This document shows positions 25,965 through 34,047 of a stretch of 64,000 nt of DNA, piece after piece (position 1 is the first letter of the stretch; the number at the start of each line of letters is the position of its first letter). Both the position numbers and the translations under genes were made by a program. Origin of the DNA: RGIG8745 sp045576655 (lineage in GTDB: Bacteria; Bacteroidota; Bacteroidia; Bacteroidales; Bacteroidaceae); assembly GCA_045576655.1 (NCBI GenBank), contig JAZNGW010000032.1, positions 62,001 through 126,000 of the forward strand, given 5' to 3'. The notes under the pieces are model-generated. The model was given only the letters and a program-made list of their open reading frames with translations, was not told the origin of the DNA and searched no databases.

Positions 25965-27416
25965 TCAAATGTTTTTTCTCCTTGTTACAGAGGACAAATA
26001 TAATGCGCCGAATGTGATTAGTCCATTTAGCAGCAGAAGTTCATACCCCAATTGATAATAGTAAAATTCACTTGAAACGTAGTTTATCAGATAACAGATG
26101 AATGGGGAAGCGATGGCTATAAGCGGCACAATGCTGTCATGGGTGGTGCGTTTAGTGAATAGTCCGAATGCAAATAGACCAAGTATTGGACCGTACGTGT
26201 AACTTGCAATAGTGTATATGGTGTCAATTACGCTTCCGCTACTGATGTGTTTGAATGCGATAACCAGACCGGCGAAGACTGTGATAACTATAGCATGAGT
26301 TATTTTTCTTATAGATTCAGTCTTCTTAGAAACAGTCTTAGTGACTTTCTCTGATTCAATGTCGAGCATGTCTATACAGATGCTTGTTGTTAGTGCAGTA
26401 ATGGCTGAGTCTGCACTTGAAAATGCAGGGGCGATGATGCCTATCGTGAACAGTATGAGCGTGATATTTCCCATAAAGCCCTCTGCGATAAATCCTGTCA
26501 TCAATGAGTCGCCATTGGTAGGCAATGGTATGCCGTTTTGACTGTATAGCATAATCATCAATATGCCGAGCGACAGGAATAGTAAATTTATAGGTATAAA
26601 CATTACGCCATAGCTGCACATGTCTTTTTGTGCATCACGTAAGTTTTTGCATGTAAGATTCTTTTGCATGAGACCTTGGTCGAGTCCTGTCATGACTATG
26701 GTTATGAACATTCCGCTTAAAAACTGTTTGACGAAATGTTGGCGTGAATAAAAGTCGTTAAACTCAAATATTCGGCTGTGACTGTTGTTCCATATTGCAG
26801 AGAATGCTTCTGGTATATCCATGTTTAGCATATTAGTGGCATTGAATATGATTATAATCAGTGCACAAAGCAAGCAGAATGTCTGTAGGGTGTCGGTCCA
26901 TACTAATGAGCGTACGCCGCTTTTATGGGTATATATCCATATAAAAAGTAGCAGCAGAACAACTGTTATTTCGTATGATATCCCATAGATGCTAAATACA
27001 TATTTGTGAAGTATAAGGCATACGATGTACATGCGTGCTGCTGCTCCCATGAGTTTGGACAGTATAAAGAAGGAAGCTGCTGTCTTATGACTGCGGTTTC
27101 CCATCCTGTTTTTTAACCAACTATATATTGATGTAAGCCCAAGTTTATAATATATAGGAAGCAATAGGAATGCAATCACCAGATATCCAAAGAAAAAGCC
27201 TATGCACATCTGAAGATATGTCATGTCGTTTTCCAATATCAATCCTGGGACGCTTATGAATGTGGCACCGGAAAGAGAGGCGCCAATCATTCCGAAAGCG
27301 ACAACAGCCCACGGCGATTTTCTGTTGCCGCGAAAAAAAGCCTCGTTGCTGCTGTTTCCCACTAAGCGCGAAACAATAAGCAACAAGGCAAAGTATACTA
27401 TGATGGTAATCAGCAT
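25965..27416 (-). CDS. Sodium:solute symporter (SSS family)
   Basis: A 483-residue inner-membrane protein with about 13 hydrophobic segments, beginning directly with one (MLITIIVYFALLLIVSRLVG). FRGNRKSPWAVVAFGMIGASLSG-type sequence near residues 28-50 and GLDQGLMQKNLTCKNL near 240 match the SSS fold, including the sodium-site region around the first core helices. The solute cannot be read from the sequence; sialic acid, sugars, proline or iodide-type substrates all occur in this family. It starts 9 bases after rfbA ends, so the two form one transcription unit, an unusual pairing. Confidence 0.9.
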   Translation of the reverse strand: MLITIIVYFALLLIVSRLVGNSSNEAFFRGNRKSPWAVVAFGMIGASLSGATFISVPGLILENDMTYLQMCIGFFFGYLVIAFLLLPIYYKLGLTSIYSWLKNRMGNRSHKTAASFFILSKLMGAAARMYIVCLILHKYVFSIYGISYEITVVLLLLFIWIYTHKSGVRSLVWTDTLQTFCLLCALIIIIFNATNMLNMDIPEAFSAIWNNSHSRIFEFNDFYSRQHFVKQFLSGMFITIVMTGLDQGLMQKNLTCKNLRDAQKDMCSYGVMFIPINLLFLSLGILMIMLYSQNGIPLPTNGDSLMTGFIAEGFMGNITLILFTIGIIAPAFSSADSAITALTTSICIDMLDIESEKVTKTVSKKTESIRKITHAIVITVFAGLVIAFKHISSGSVIDTIYTIASYTYGPILGLFAFGLFTKRTTHDSIVPLIAIASPFICYLINYVSSEFYYYQLGYELLLLNGLITFGALYLSSVTRRKNI

Positions 27417-27425
27417 GGGATGTTT

Positions 27426-28310
27426 TTACTGGTGCATGCCGTTGGCCAGCTCTATAAGATATTGACCATACTGATTCTTCTTCATAGGTTCGGCAATGGC
27501 TTTCAGTTCTTCTGCTGAAATCCACCCGTTTCTGTATGCAATACCTTCAAGACACGCAATTTTCAGTCCGGTGCGTTTTTCCAGCACTTCAATGAATGTC
27601 GATGCTTCTGACATGCTGTCGTGTGTGCCGGTGTCAAGCCATGCGAAACCTCTTCCGAGCAACTGTACCTTCAGGTTCTTCTCGTTGAGGAACTCCTGGT
27701 TCACTGTCGTAATTTCCAATTCTCCTCGTGGCGACGGCTTGATGTTCTTGGCAATTTCTACAACCTTGTTGGGATAGAAGTAAAGTCCTACCACCGCATA
27801 GTTGCTCTTTGGCTGGACTGGCTTTTCCTCTATGCTCAGACAGTTGCCCTCTTTGTCAAACCCCGCCACGCCGTAGCGTTCAGGGTCGTTCACGTAGTAG
27901 CCGAAAACAGTCGCCTTGCCTTCCTCTTCTGCCATGCGTACAGATTCGCGCAGCATTGAGGTGAAGCCTCTGCCGTGGAAGATGTTATCGCCAAGCACGA
28001 GACACACGCTGTCATTGCCCACAAACTTCTCGCCGATGATGAATGCCTGTGCCAATCCGTCGGGCGAAGGCTGTTCGGCATACTCGAAGTGCACTCCGTA
28101 GTCACTGCCGTCGCCAAGCAGACGCTTGAACCCTGGCAAGTCGTGAGGAGTGGAAATGATGAGTATGTCGCGTATCCCCGCCAGCATAAGCACTGAAATG
28201 GGGTAGTAGACCATCGGTTTGTCGAATATCGGTATGAGCTGTTTGCTCACTCCCTTTGTTATGGGGTAGAGACGCGTGCCGCTGCCCCCAGCCAATACTA
28301 TGCCTTTCAT
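27426..28310 (-). CDS. rfbA: Glucose-1-phosphate thymidylyltransferase
   Basis: Makes dTDP-glucose, first step to dTDP-L-rhamnose, from dTTP and glucose-1-phosphate. The start MKGIVLAGGSGTRLYP gives 294 residues, the family size; a longer open frame upstream overlaps the promoter and is rejected. The nucleotide loop is followed by KQLIPIFDKPMVYYP, VLGDNIFHG, FGYYVNDPERYGV and EEKPVQPKSNYAV. rfbB, rfbC and rfbD are not in the window, so this copy sits apart from any O-antigen cluster visible here. A -7-like TATATTTG (minus strand, 28335-28342) lies upstream. Confidence 0.96.
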   Translation of the reverse strand: MKGIVLAGGSGTRLYPITKGVSKQLIPIFDKPMVYYPISVLMLAGIRDILIISTPHDLPGFKRLLGDGSDYGVHFEYAEQPSPDGLAQAFIIGEKFVGNDSVCLVLGDNIFHGRGFTSMLRESVRMAEEEGKATVFGYYVNDPERYGVAGFDKEGNCLSIEEKPVQPKSNYAVVGLYFYPNKVVEIAKNIKPSPRGELEITTVNQEFLNEKNLKVQLLGRGFAWLDTGTHDSMSEASTFIEVLEKRTGLKIACLEGIAYRNGWISAEELKAIAEPMKKNQYGQYLIELANGMHQ

Positions 28311-28390
28311 TTTCTGATAGTTTATTTGTAAATGCAAATATACAGAATTTATTTGTAAAAGGGTATAAAGTCTGTTTTTTCTCTCGTTGC

Positions 28391-28423
28391 TTGTTAGTCT
28401 GTTTCCTTTTTTCATTATCTTTG
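28391..28423 (+). promoter_or_regulatory. Promoter of the structured leader (TTG, 22 bases, TATCTTTG)
   Basis: TTG at 28391-28393 and TATCTTTG at 28416-28423. The palindrome GTTTGCAAAC at 28425-28434 overlaps the predicted transcript start near 28430 and could be an operator. Confidence 0.55.
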
Positions 28424-28500
28424 CGTTTGCAAACAAAATAAAACGAGTATAAACCTTTTTAAAAACTCAACTGCTAATGAAACATAGCGTATAGTCAGTT

Positions 28501-28707
28501 TACGCACATTTAAAATATACATATTGGAAAAGCGTTTTAGCTTTATTCTTCTGCTCAGAAAGTTTGGCGACTAAAAGACAGAAAAGAATAGTAGTTGAAA
28601 TGCTCTCGCTTTATAGCGTGGGCTTTTAGTTATATTCTTCTGTCGGGTTACGCCAAACACCTCTGAGCAGGAATACACTGAAAAGTTCCGCGCTTTTTTT
28701 GTGCGTA
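28501..28707 (+). ncRNA. Candidate structured RNA (long leader or independent small RNA)
   Basis: No protein is encoded in the 478-base gap 28311-28788, but this part pairs extensively with itself. Helices from outside in: TACGCACA 28501-28508 with 28700-28707; AAAAGCG 28528-28534 with 28691-28697; CTGCTCAGA 28551-28559 with 28662-28670, extended by ATTC/GAAT; GTTTGGCG 28562-28569 with 28651-28658; ACAGAA and GAATA 28578-28590 with 28633-28643; and an apical hairpin around 28600-28622. ACTAAAAG 28570-28577 also matches CTTTTAGT 28623-28630, which crosses the previous helix and so predicts a pseudoknot. A further hairpin (AACGG/CCGTT) lies at 28730-28753. The rod-like shape and size fit a 6S-type RNA, but a cis-regulatory leader for the gene at 28789 is equally possible. 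Confidence 0.55.
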
Positions 28708-28788
28708 TTCCTTAGGTGGTTAATGGAACAACGGAGAATCTCGAAAAGCCGTTAAGTGAGTAGGTGAAATATTAATAATGATTTATTT

Positions 28789-29604
28789 ATGAAGATAAAA
28801 TTAGTATCAATAATATTTATAATATTGTTTTTTGTTCCTTTTTTTGTCAGTGCGCAGAAGAAATCAAAAGAAGGGCTTTTATATTTTGAGTGTGACAATG
28901 GTTGGGAATACTCTGATGAAAAAGTTTCTGTAAAATATTATTTAGACAACTATGTGGATTGGGGTTATTTAATTAATACTGCATCAAGATTGTATATTAT
29001 TATAGAAAATAAATCTTCAGATTTTATATATCTCGATTTGGGTAAATGCTTTATTATTAGAAATGGTAATCCGGAACCATTATGGACTGATACTAAAACA
29101 TATAATACAAAAGGCAAAAATACAAATGGAAGTGTTAATGTTGGAACAATTGCAAATGTTTTAGGTGTTGGAGGTGTTATTGGGGATCTTGCTAATGGTA
29201 TTTCTATTGGTGGAGGAAAAAATAATTCTAAAACAGTAGAAACGTCTTCTCCGCGTGTGGAACCATTGCCTCCTATGTCAAAAAAGGAAATACGTATAAT
29301 GCTGGCTAAAGAAAATTGTTATTCTGATAAAGTATATATAAAGTATGAACAAGCATTTTATATTAGAATGAATTTGCCTAAGGGTGAATCGATAGAGTTT
29401 AAAAAGGAAGATTCTCCAGTCATTTTTAGCTCATTAATTAATTATTCATTAACAGAGGCATGTGATTCTTCAAAGAATATTATGAATAATTTTTATGCTA
29501 ATAAGATAACAGGATTATATCGTAATAAAAAAGATGAAGAATTATTTGGCACTCATAAAAGTCATAAGGAAAAATTTATTCATATTTATTTAAAAAAGAA
29601 ATAA
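28789..29604 (+). CDS. Secreted protein of unknown function, AT-rich
   Basis: 271 residues. A signal peptide is clear (hydrophobic IIFIILFFVPFFV, then SAQKK). The mature part has no motif I recognise. A glycine-rich stretch near residues 113-150 (NVGTIANVLGVGGVIGDLANG) divides an N-terminal half rich in Tyr and Trp from a Lys-rich C-terminal half ending HIYLKKK. The gene is more AT-rich than its neighbours and lies between a structured leader and an odd non-genic stretch, which hints at horizontal origin. Its predicted leader would be about 360 bases long. Confidence 0.8.
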   Translation: MKIKLVSIIFIILFFVPFFVSAQKKSKEGLLYFECDNGWEYSDEKVSVKYYLDNYVDWGYLINTASRLYIIIENKSSDFIYLDLGKCFIIRNGNPEPLWTDTKTYNTKGKNTNGSVNVGTIANVLGVGGVIGDLANGISIGGGKNNSKTVETSSPRVEPLPPMSKKEIRIMLAKENCYSDKVYIKYEQAFYIRMNLPKGESIEFKKEDSPVIFSSLINYSLTEACDSSKNIMNNFYANKITGLYRNKKDEELFGTHKSHKEKFIHIYLKKK

Positions 29605-29647
29605 GCTCCAGCAAGTAACTACCTCTTAATGAAAAAATATAATAATC

Positions 29648-29712
29648 AAGGACTGTCAAGCGGCGAGTTCCGAATACGAACGGGACGAGGGCAAGGCTGT
29701 CCTTAGTTTTTG
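29648..29712 (+). terminator. Possible terminator after the secreted protein gene
   Basis: AAGGAC pairs with GTCCTT, with three further pairs inside, and AGTTTTTGTG follows. The loop is long (about 35 bases), so the call is weak. Confidence 0.35.
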
Positions 29713-29714
29713 TG

Positions 29715-30060
29715 TTATAAATTAAGAGAAACAAACAAGTGGCGGAAAAGTTCAGATAGGGTGGTGGATGTCCGCCGGACAGAAGAAGGCTTCGAAGCGC
29801 TTAAATTTTCCCTCTTCGCTAAAGATAACAAAATAACGAAGAGTTTTGTTCTTCGCGCTTCGGCGAGCGTGCGCTCGTGACTAGGCACGAATCGACTGAC
29901 TCTTCGGCGGAAATGACGCACTTCTTCGGCGCGAATATCAGAGTACTGGGCTTTTTTTGAATTTTTGCCGAAAAACGGTTGTTTGTGAGGCAAATATTAA
30001 ATTTTCTTAAAAATGAAAACGGGGCAGGAATTTGACCTAAAATGCACTACGGAGGTTGCT
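29715..30060. other. Non-genic stretch rich in TTCGGCG/CTTCG motifs, possible dispersed element
   Basis: This part of the 534-base gap 29605-30138 has clearly different composition from its neighbours, with repeated CTTCGGCG-like words (e.g. near 29858, 29902 and 29932). An open frame on the minus strand (29715-29993, 92 codons, starting MPHKQPFFGKNSKKAQ) is Arg/Ser-rich and not convincing as a protein. I have an impression of similar sequence recurring between genes in Prevotella genomes, which would make it a dispersed element, but I cannot confirm this. Confidence 0.3.
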
Positions 30061-30100
30061 GTGGTGTGTCAAACGGATTGATTGTGGCTGACAACTGTGG

Positions 30101-30132
30101 TTTGTCTATTAACTCTGTTTTTCGTAACTTTG
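30101..30132 (+). promoter_or_regulatory. Promoter of the kinase-RapZ operon (TTTG, 20 bases, TAACTTTG)
   Basis: TTTG at 30101-30104 and TAACTTTG at 30125-30132 with 20 bases between. The ATG lies only 7 bases after the -7 element, so the transcript is leaderless or nearly so, which also fixes the start codon at 30139 or argues for a slightly shifted transcription start. Confidence 0.8.
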
Positions 30133-30138
30133 TGTGCG

Positions 30139-31575
30139 ATGGAAAAACAAGTGATAAATCTGTATATAAAGACTTACGGCAAGACTCCTGAGAACGTTTG
30201 CCGATTGTCAGGCGCTGGAAGCAACAGGGCATATTTCCGTCTTTTTGCTGATGGTGAAAGTGTTATAGGTTGTGTTGGTACTTCTACCGTGGAAAATGCT
30301 ACTTTCATCTACATGTCGCGACATTTTGAGGGATGCGGACTGCCTGTTCCTCATGTTATTTCTGTGAGTGACGACGGTGTGTGTTATTTGCAGGAGGATT
30401 TGGGTGGTGATTCATTATATGATTTGATTTCAGTGGGACGCAAATCGGGGGGCAAGTATAATGATGACGAAGTGAAACTGCTTGAAAAGACCATTGCGCA
30501 GTTGCCTGATATGCAGTTTAAGGGTGCTGAGGGTTTTGACTTCAGTCAGTGTTACCAGTGCAGGGAGATGGATGAAGATTGCGTAAGATTTGACCTTAAT
30601 TATTTCAAATATTGCTATCTGAAGCTTGTGGGCGCTGATTTTGATGAATATGCGCTTGAAGTTGACTTTAAGCATCTGGCTTCACGCATCACGTCATTCG
30701 GCACTGACACGTTTCTTTACCGCGATTTTCAGGCAAGAAACGTGATGGTTAGGGAGGGTAATCCTTTCTTTATAGATTTTCAGGGTGGAAGACGCGGGCC
30801 GATATATTATGATGTTGCCTCTTTCCTTTGGCAAGCGTCATCACGATTTGGCAGAGAACTTCGCATGAGGCTTGTTGATGTGTATTTGCAGTCTTTGCAG
30901 AAGTATCAGTCGGTTGGTCGTGAGGAGTTTATTAAAAATCTCAAAATGTTTGTGCTTTTCAGAACATTGCAGGTGCTTGGAGCTTATGGCTTCAGGGGCT
31001 TATGGGAGAAGAAGCCGTATTTCATAAACAGCATTCCCGATGCGCTGAAGAATCTGAATGAACTGCTTGAAGAAGGCGTATGTGATGACTATCCGGAATT
31101 GATGAAGGTGGCTTTGGCATTGTGTAATGATGCCAACACTGCTGAGTGTGTGTCGACCGATAGTCCATTGGTGGTGAAAGTGTTCAGTTTCTCTTACAAG
31201 AAGGGGATTCCGCAAGATGAATCGGGCAATGGTGGGGGGTATGTATTCGACTGTCGTGCTCCTAACAATCCCGGACGTTACGAACCTTATAAGAAACTGA
31301 CGGGACTGGACAAGCCTGTGATAGACTTTATTGAGAATGACGGTGAACTTCCACGACAGTTGCAGAGCATGTACAGTTTGGTAGACTTTCATGTGAAACG
31401 TTATGTTGAACGCGGGTTTACCAGTTTGATGGTTTCATGCGGATGTACTGGCGGACAGCATAGAAGTGTTTATAGTGCTCAACACATTGCCGAGTATGTT
31501 CATCGCAAATATGGTGTGGAAGTGCAACTGTGTCACAGAGAACAAGGAATAAAGCAGATTTTTCAAAGAAGATGA
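30139..31575 (+). CDS. Aminoglycoside-phosphotransferase-like kinase fused to a RapZ C-terminal domain
   Basis: 478 residues in two parts. Residues ~1-330 are an APH/choline-kinase-type fold: LSGAGSNRAYFRLF near the N-terminus, catalytic-loop-like LYRDFQARNVMV and metal-binding FFIDFQGGRRGPIYYD. Residues ~350-478 match the RapZ C-terminal domain: FDCRAPNNPGR and the SCGCTGGQHRSVYSA signature. The kinase half resembles AmgK-type amino-sugar kinases, and RapZ in Enterobacteria senses glucosamine-6-phosphate, so a role in cell-wall amino-sugar recycling is a reasonable inference. The N-terminal P-loop kinase of classic RapZ is absent. A MurU-like nucleotidyltransferase, often a partner of AmgK, is not adjacent. 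First gene of an operon with the dehydrogenase-like protein and rarA. The start was chosen at MEKQVINLYI; upstream residues in frame overlap the promoter. Confidence 0.85.
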   Translation: MEKQVINLYIKTYGKTPENVCRLSGAGSNRAYFRLFADGESVIGCVGTSTVENATFIYMSRHFEGCGLPVPHVISVSDDGVCYLQEDLGGDSLYDLISVGRKSGGKYNDDEVKLLEKTIAQLPDMQFKGAEGFDFSQCYQCREMDEDCVRFDLNYFKYCYLKLVGADFDEYALEVDFKHLASRITSFGTDTFLYRDFQARNVMVREGNPFFIDFQGGRRGPIYYDVASFLWQASSRFGRELRMRLVDVYLQSLQKYQSVGREEFIKNLKMFVLFRTLQVLGAYGFRGLWEKKPYFINSIPDALKNLNELLEEGVCDDYPELMKVALALCNDANTAECVSTDSPLVVKVFSFSYKKGIPQDESGNGGGYVFDCRAPNNPGRYEPYKKLTGLDKPVIDFIENDGELPRQLQSMYSLVDFHVKRYVERGFTSLMVSCGCTGGQHRSVYSAQHIAEYVHRKYGVEVQLCHREQGIKQIFQRR

Positions 31576-31610
31576 TTGTGTGTGACTGTTTTTAATAACT
31601 GGAAGAAGAT

Positions 31611-32498
31611 ATGAAGAAATTTAGAAAGATAGTAGCGATAGAACCTATCAGTCTCATTCCGTCAGCTGAAGAAGAGTTGTGGAAATATGCTGATGAGGTA
31701 GTGATGTATGATGACATACCAGCTGATGATGATGAGATATTACGCCGCATTGGTGATGCTGACGCTGTTTTGCTGAGTTACACATCTACGCTCAAGGGCG
31801 AGGTAATGGCGCAGTGTGAGAAACTGAAATATGTTGGCATGTGTTGTTCGCTATATTCGCCTGAGAGTGCAAATGTAGACATTCGTTTTGCCAATGCGCA
31901 CGGTATAACAGTTACGGGCATACGTGATTATGGTGATGAAGGTGTTGTGGAGTATGTGATTAGTGAACTTGTAAGATGCTTGCACGGATTTGGACAAGAA
32001 CCTTGGGATGGAATGCCTCGCGAGATAACAGGCCTTCGTGTTGGAGTTGTCGGTTTGGGCAAGTCGGGGGGGATGATTGCCGACGCTATGCGCTTTCTTG
32101 GTGCGGAAATCAGTTATTTTGCACGTTCAGAAAAGACTGAAGCAAATGGAAAGGGCTACAGGTTTATGGAACTTAACGATTTGTTGGAGTGGAGCGAAGT
32201 GGTGTTCTGTTGCCTCAATAAGAATACAGTGCTGTTGCATAAAGACGAGTTTGCGGCATTTGGCAATCATAAGATTCTTTTCAATACAGGCCTTTCGCCT
32301 GCTTGGGATGAAGAACTTTTTGTGGAATGGCTTTCATCGGGCAACAACTTGTGCTATTGTGATACAGTTGGCGCACTTGGCGGAACGCACCTGTTGGGCA
32401 ATCCTCATGTGCGCTGCATGAATGTGTCAACAGGACGTACGCGGCAGGCATTTGACAGATTGAGTAAAAAAGTTTTGGATAATATATGCAACCATTAG
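31611..32498 (+). CDS. D-isomer 2-hydroxyacid dehydrogenase-like protein, catalytic site atypical
   Basis: 295 residues. The Rossmann NAD-binding part is clear (GLRVGVVGLGKSGGMIADAM near residue 142). The segment where these dehydrogenases carry a catalytic Arg (usual form NxxRGxxVD) reads LFNTGLSPAWDEELF, with no Arg, and the C-terminal His region is GNPHVRCMNVS. It may be a non-classical member with a different reaction or a binding role. It overlaps the rarA start by 13 bases, so translation is probably coupled. Confidence 0.75.
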   Translation: MKKFRKIVAIEPISLIPSAEEELWKYADEVVMYDDIPADDDEILRRIGDADAVLLSYTSTLKGEVMAQCEKLKYVGMCCSLYSPESANVDIRFANAHGITVTGIRDYGDEGVVEYVISELVRCLHGFGQEPWDGMPREITGLRVGVVGLGKSGGMIADAMRFLGAEISYFARSEKTEANGKGYRFMELNDLLEWSEVVFCCLNKNTVLLHKDEFAAFGNHKILFNTGLSPAWDEELFVEWLSSGNNLCYCDTVGALGGTHLLGNPHVRCMNVSTGRTRQAFDRLSKKVLDNICNH

Positions 32499-33763
32499 CA
32501 GAAAGGCTGCGCCCGCAGACTCTTGACGAATATATCGGGCAGACTCATCTTGTTGGTGAGGGAGCTGTGATTAGGCGGATGATTGCCAGCAAACGAATTT
32601 CGTCGTTCATTCTTTGGGGACCTCCAGGGGTGGGGAAGACTACGCTTGCCAATATTGTGGCTAAAAGTGTGGATGCACCTTTCTTTACTCTGAGTGCCGT
32701 TACTTCGGGAGTTAAGGATGTACGCGAAGTAATTGAGCGTGCCAGTGGCAGCCGTTTTTTCGGTGGGCCTACGCCAGTGCTTTTTATTGATGAAATTCAC
32801 CGTTTTTCCAAGTCACAGCAAGATTCACTCCTTGGAGCGGTGGAGCGAGGGGTGGTCACACTTATAGGCGCAACTACTGAAAACCCTTCGTTTGAAGTGA
32901 TAAGGCCGCTTTTGAGCAGATGCCAAGTCTATATATTAAAGTCATTGGACAAAAGCGATTTGCTAAATCTTGTAGAGTTGGCTCTTAAGAAGGATGTTGT
33001 GCTGAGTCAGCGAAATATCTCTTTCAAAGAGACTGATGCATTGCTCAGATATAGCGGTGGTGATGCGCGTAAGTTGCTTAATATTATTGAGATTGTGGCT
33101 GAGTCATTGCCCGAAGGAGTGACGGATATCACTGATGACATGGTGACTGAGTGTATTCAAGAGAATCCTTTGGCATACGACAAAGGCGGTGAGATGCATT
33201 ATGACATTGTTTCTGCTTTCATCAAGAGCATAAGAGGCAGTGATCCCGATGCCGCACTTTATTGGTTGGCCAGAATGATTGAGGGTGGGGAAGACCCTGT
33301 GTTTATTGCTCGGAGATTGATAATATCGGCAAGCGAGGACATCGGTTTGGCAAATCCTAACGCACTGCTTCTTGCTAATGCCGCTTTTGATGCGGTGAGC
33401 AAAATAGGAATGCCCGAAGGACGTATTCCTCTTGCGGAGGCGACTGTTTATTTGGCTACATGCGAAAAGAGCAACTCCGCTTATATGGGTATTGCTTCTG
33501 CTATCCAATGTGTCCAGTCGTCAGGAAACCTCCATGTACCGCTTCATTTGCGCAATGCGCCAACAAAGTTGATGGAGGAACTTGGATACAAGAAAGGCTA
33601 TAAGTATTCACATGATTATGAAGGCCATTTTGTTGAGCAGCAGTATGTGCCTGACGAAATAATTGGTTCAACGTTTTGGACTGCACAACCAAACTCTGCT
33701 GAACTCCGCATAAAGGAACGTATGGACAGATTGTGGGGAAAAAACAAGGGAGATGCCAATTGA
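32486..33763 (+). CDS. rarA: Replication-associated recombination protein A (AAA+ ATPase)
   Basis: A 425-residue AAA+ ATPase of the RarA/MgsA/Mgs1/WRNIP1 family that acts at stalled replication forks. Walker A is WGPPGVGKTTLAN near residue 45, Walker B is LFIDEIHRFSKSQQD near residue 97, and sensor/arginine-finger sequence GATTENPSFEV and PLLSRC follow. The C-terminal tetramerisation domain ends in the usual YKYSHDYEGHFVEQQYVPDE block. Last gene of the operon. Confidence 0.95.
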   Translation: MQPLAERLRPQTLDEYIGQTHLVGEGAVIRRMIASKRISSFILWGPPGVGKTTLANIVAKSVDAPFFTLSAVTSGVKDVREVIERASGSRFFGGPTPVLFIDEIHRFSKSQQDSLLGAVERGVVTLIGATTENPSFEVIRPLLSRCQVYILKSLDKSDLLNLVELALKKDVVLSQRNISFKETDALLRYSGGDARKLLNIIEIVAESLPEGVTDITDDMVTECIQENPLAYDKGGEMHYDIVSAFIKSIRGSDPDAALYWLARMIEGGEDPVFIARRLIISASEDIGLANPNALLLANAAFDAVSKIGMPEGRIPLAEATVYLATCEKSNSAYMGIASAIQCVQSSGNLHVPLHLRNAPTKLMEELGYKKGYKYSHDYEGHFVEQQYVPDEIIGSTFWTAQPNSAELRIKERMDRLWGKNKGDAN

Positions 33764-33797
33764 TGTGAATAAAAAATGCTTATTAGTAAATATTGAG

Positions 33798-33823
33798 GGC
33801 GGTGGATTTATTTCTTCACCGCC
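33798..33823 (+). terminator. GC-rich hairpin after rarA
   Basis: GGCGGTG and CACCGCC pair perfectly, followed by TTCGTGTTTTG. It could end the rarA operon, or be a degenerate inverted copy of the adjacent repeat, since it shares the GCGGTGG word. Confidence 0.4.
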
Positions 33824-33857
33824 TTCGTGTTTTGTATCGAGGGCGGTCGTTTTGTAT

Positions 33858-34047
33858 CACGACCGCGGTGGAGGTGTATCATGACCGCGGTGGAGATGTA
33901 TCACGACTGCGGTGGAGATGTGTTACGACTGCGGTGGAGGTGTATCACGACTGTGGTGGAGATGTGTTACGACTGCGGTGGAGGTGTATCACGACTGTGG
34001 TGGAGATGTGTTACGACTGCGGTGGAGATGTGTTACGACTGCGGTGG
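33858..34047 (+). repeat. 22-bp tandem repeat array B (9 copies)
   Basis: Nine units start every 22 bases from 33858 to 34034. The first opens CACGACCGCGGTGG, then AGGTGTAT; later units drift to CACGACTGCGGTGG, TACGACTGCGGTGG and CACGACTGTGGTGG with AGATGTGT or AGGTGTAT tails. The two tail types alternate in part, which suggests growth by duplication of two-unit blocks. The array lies between convergent rarA and the glycogen cluster. Because 22 is not a multiple of 3 and the unit lacks stops, frames stay open through it, but it is not coding. Confidence 0.95.

Noticed and set aside
28311..28436. Longer rfbA start
   Set aside because: The extension has no family similarity and covers the -7-like element; MKGIVLAGGSGTRLYP is the natural start.
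28501..28707. tmRNA, SRP RNA or RNase P RNA
   Set aside because: None of the conserved cores of these RNAs that I know (tRNA-like ends with tag frame, the SRP tetraloop region, RNase P ACAGAAA/GAGGAAAGUCC) is seen. A retron was also considered, but no reverse transcriptase gene is near.
29715..29993. 92-codon gene on the minus strand
   Set aside because: Arg/Ser-rich product without motif, inside a stretch of repeated CTTCGGCG words; more likely non-coding.
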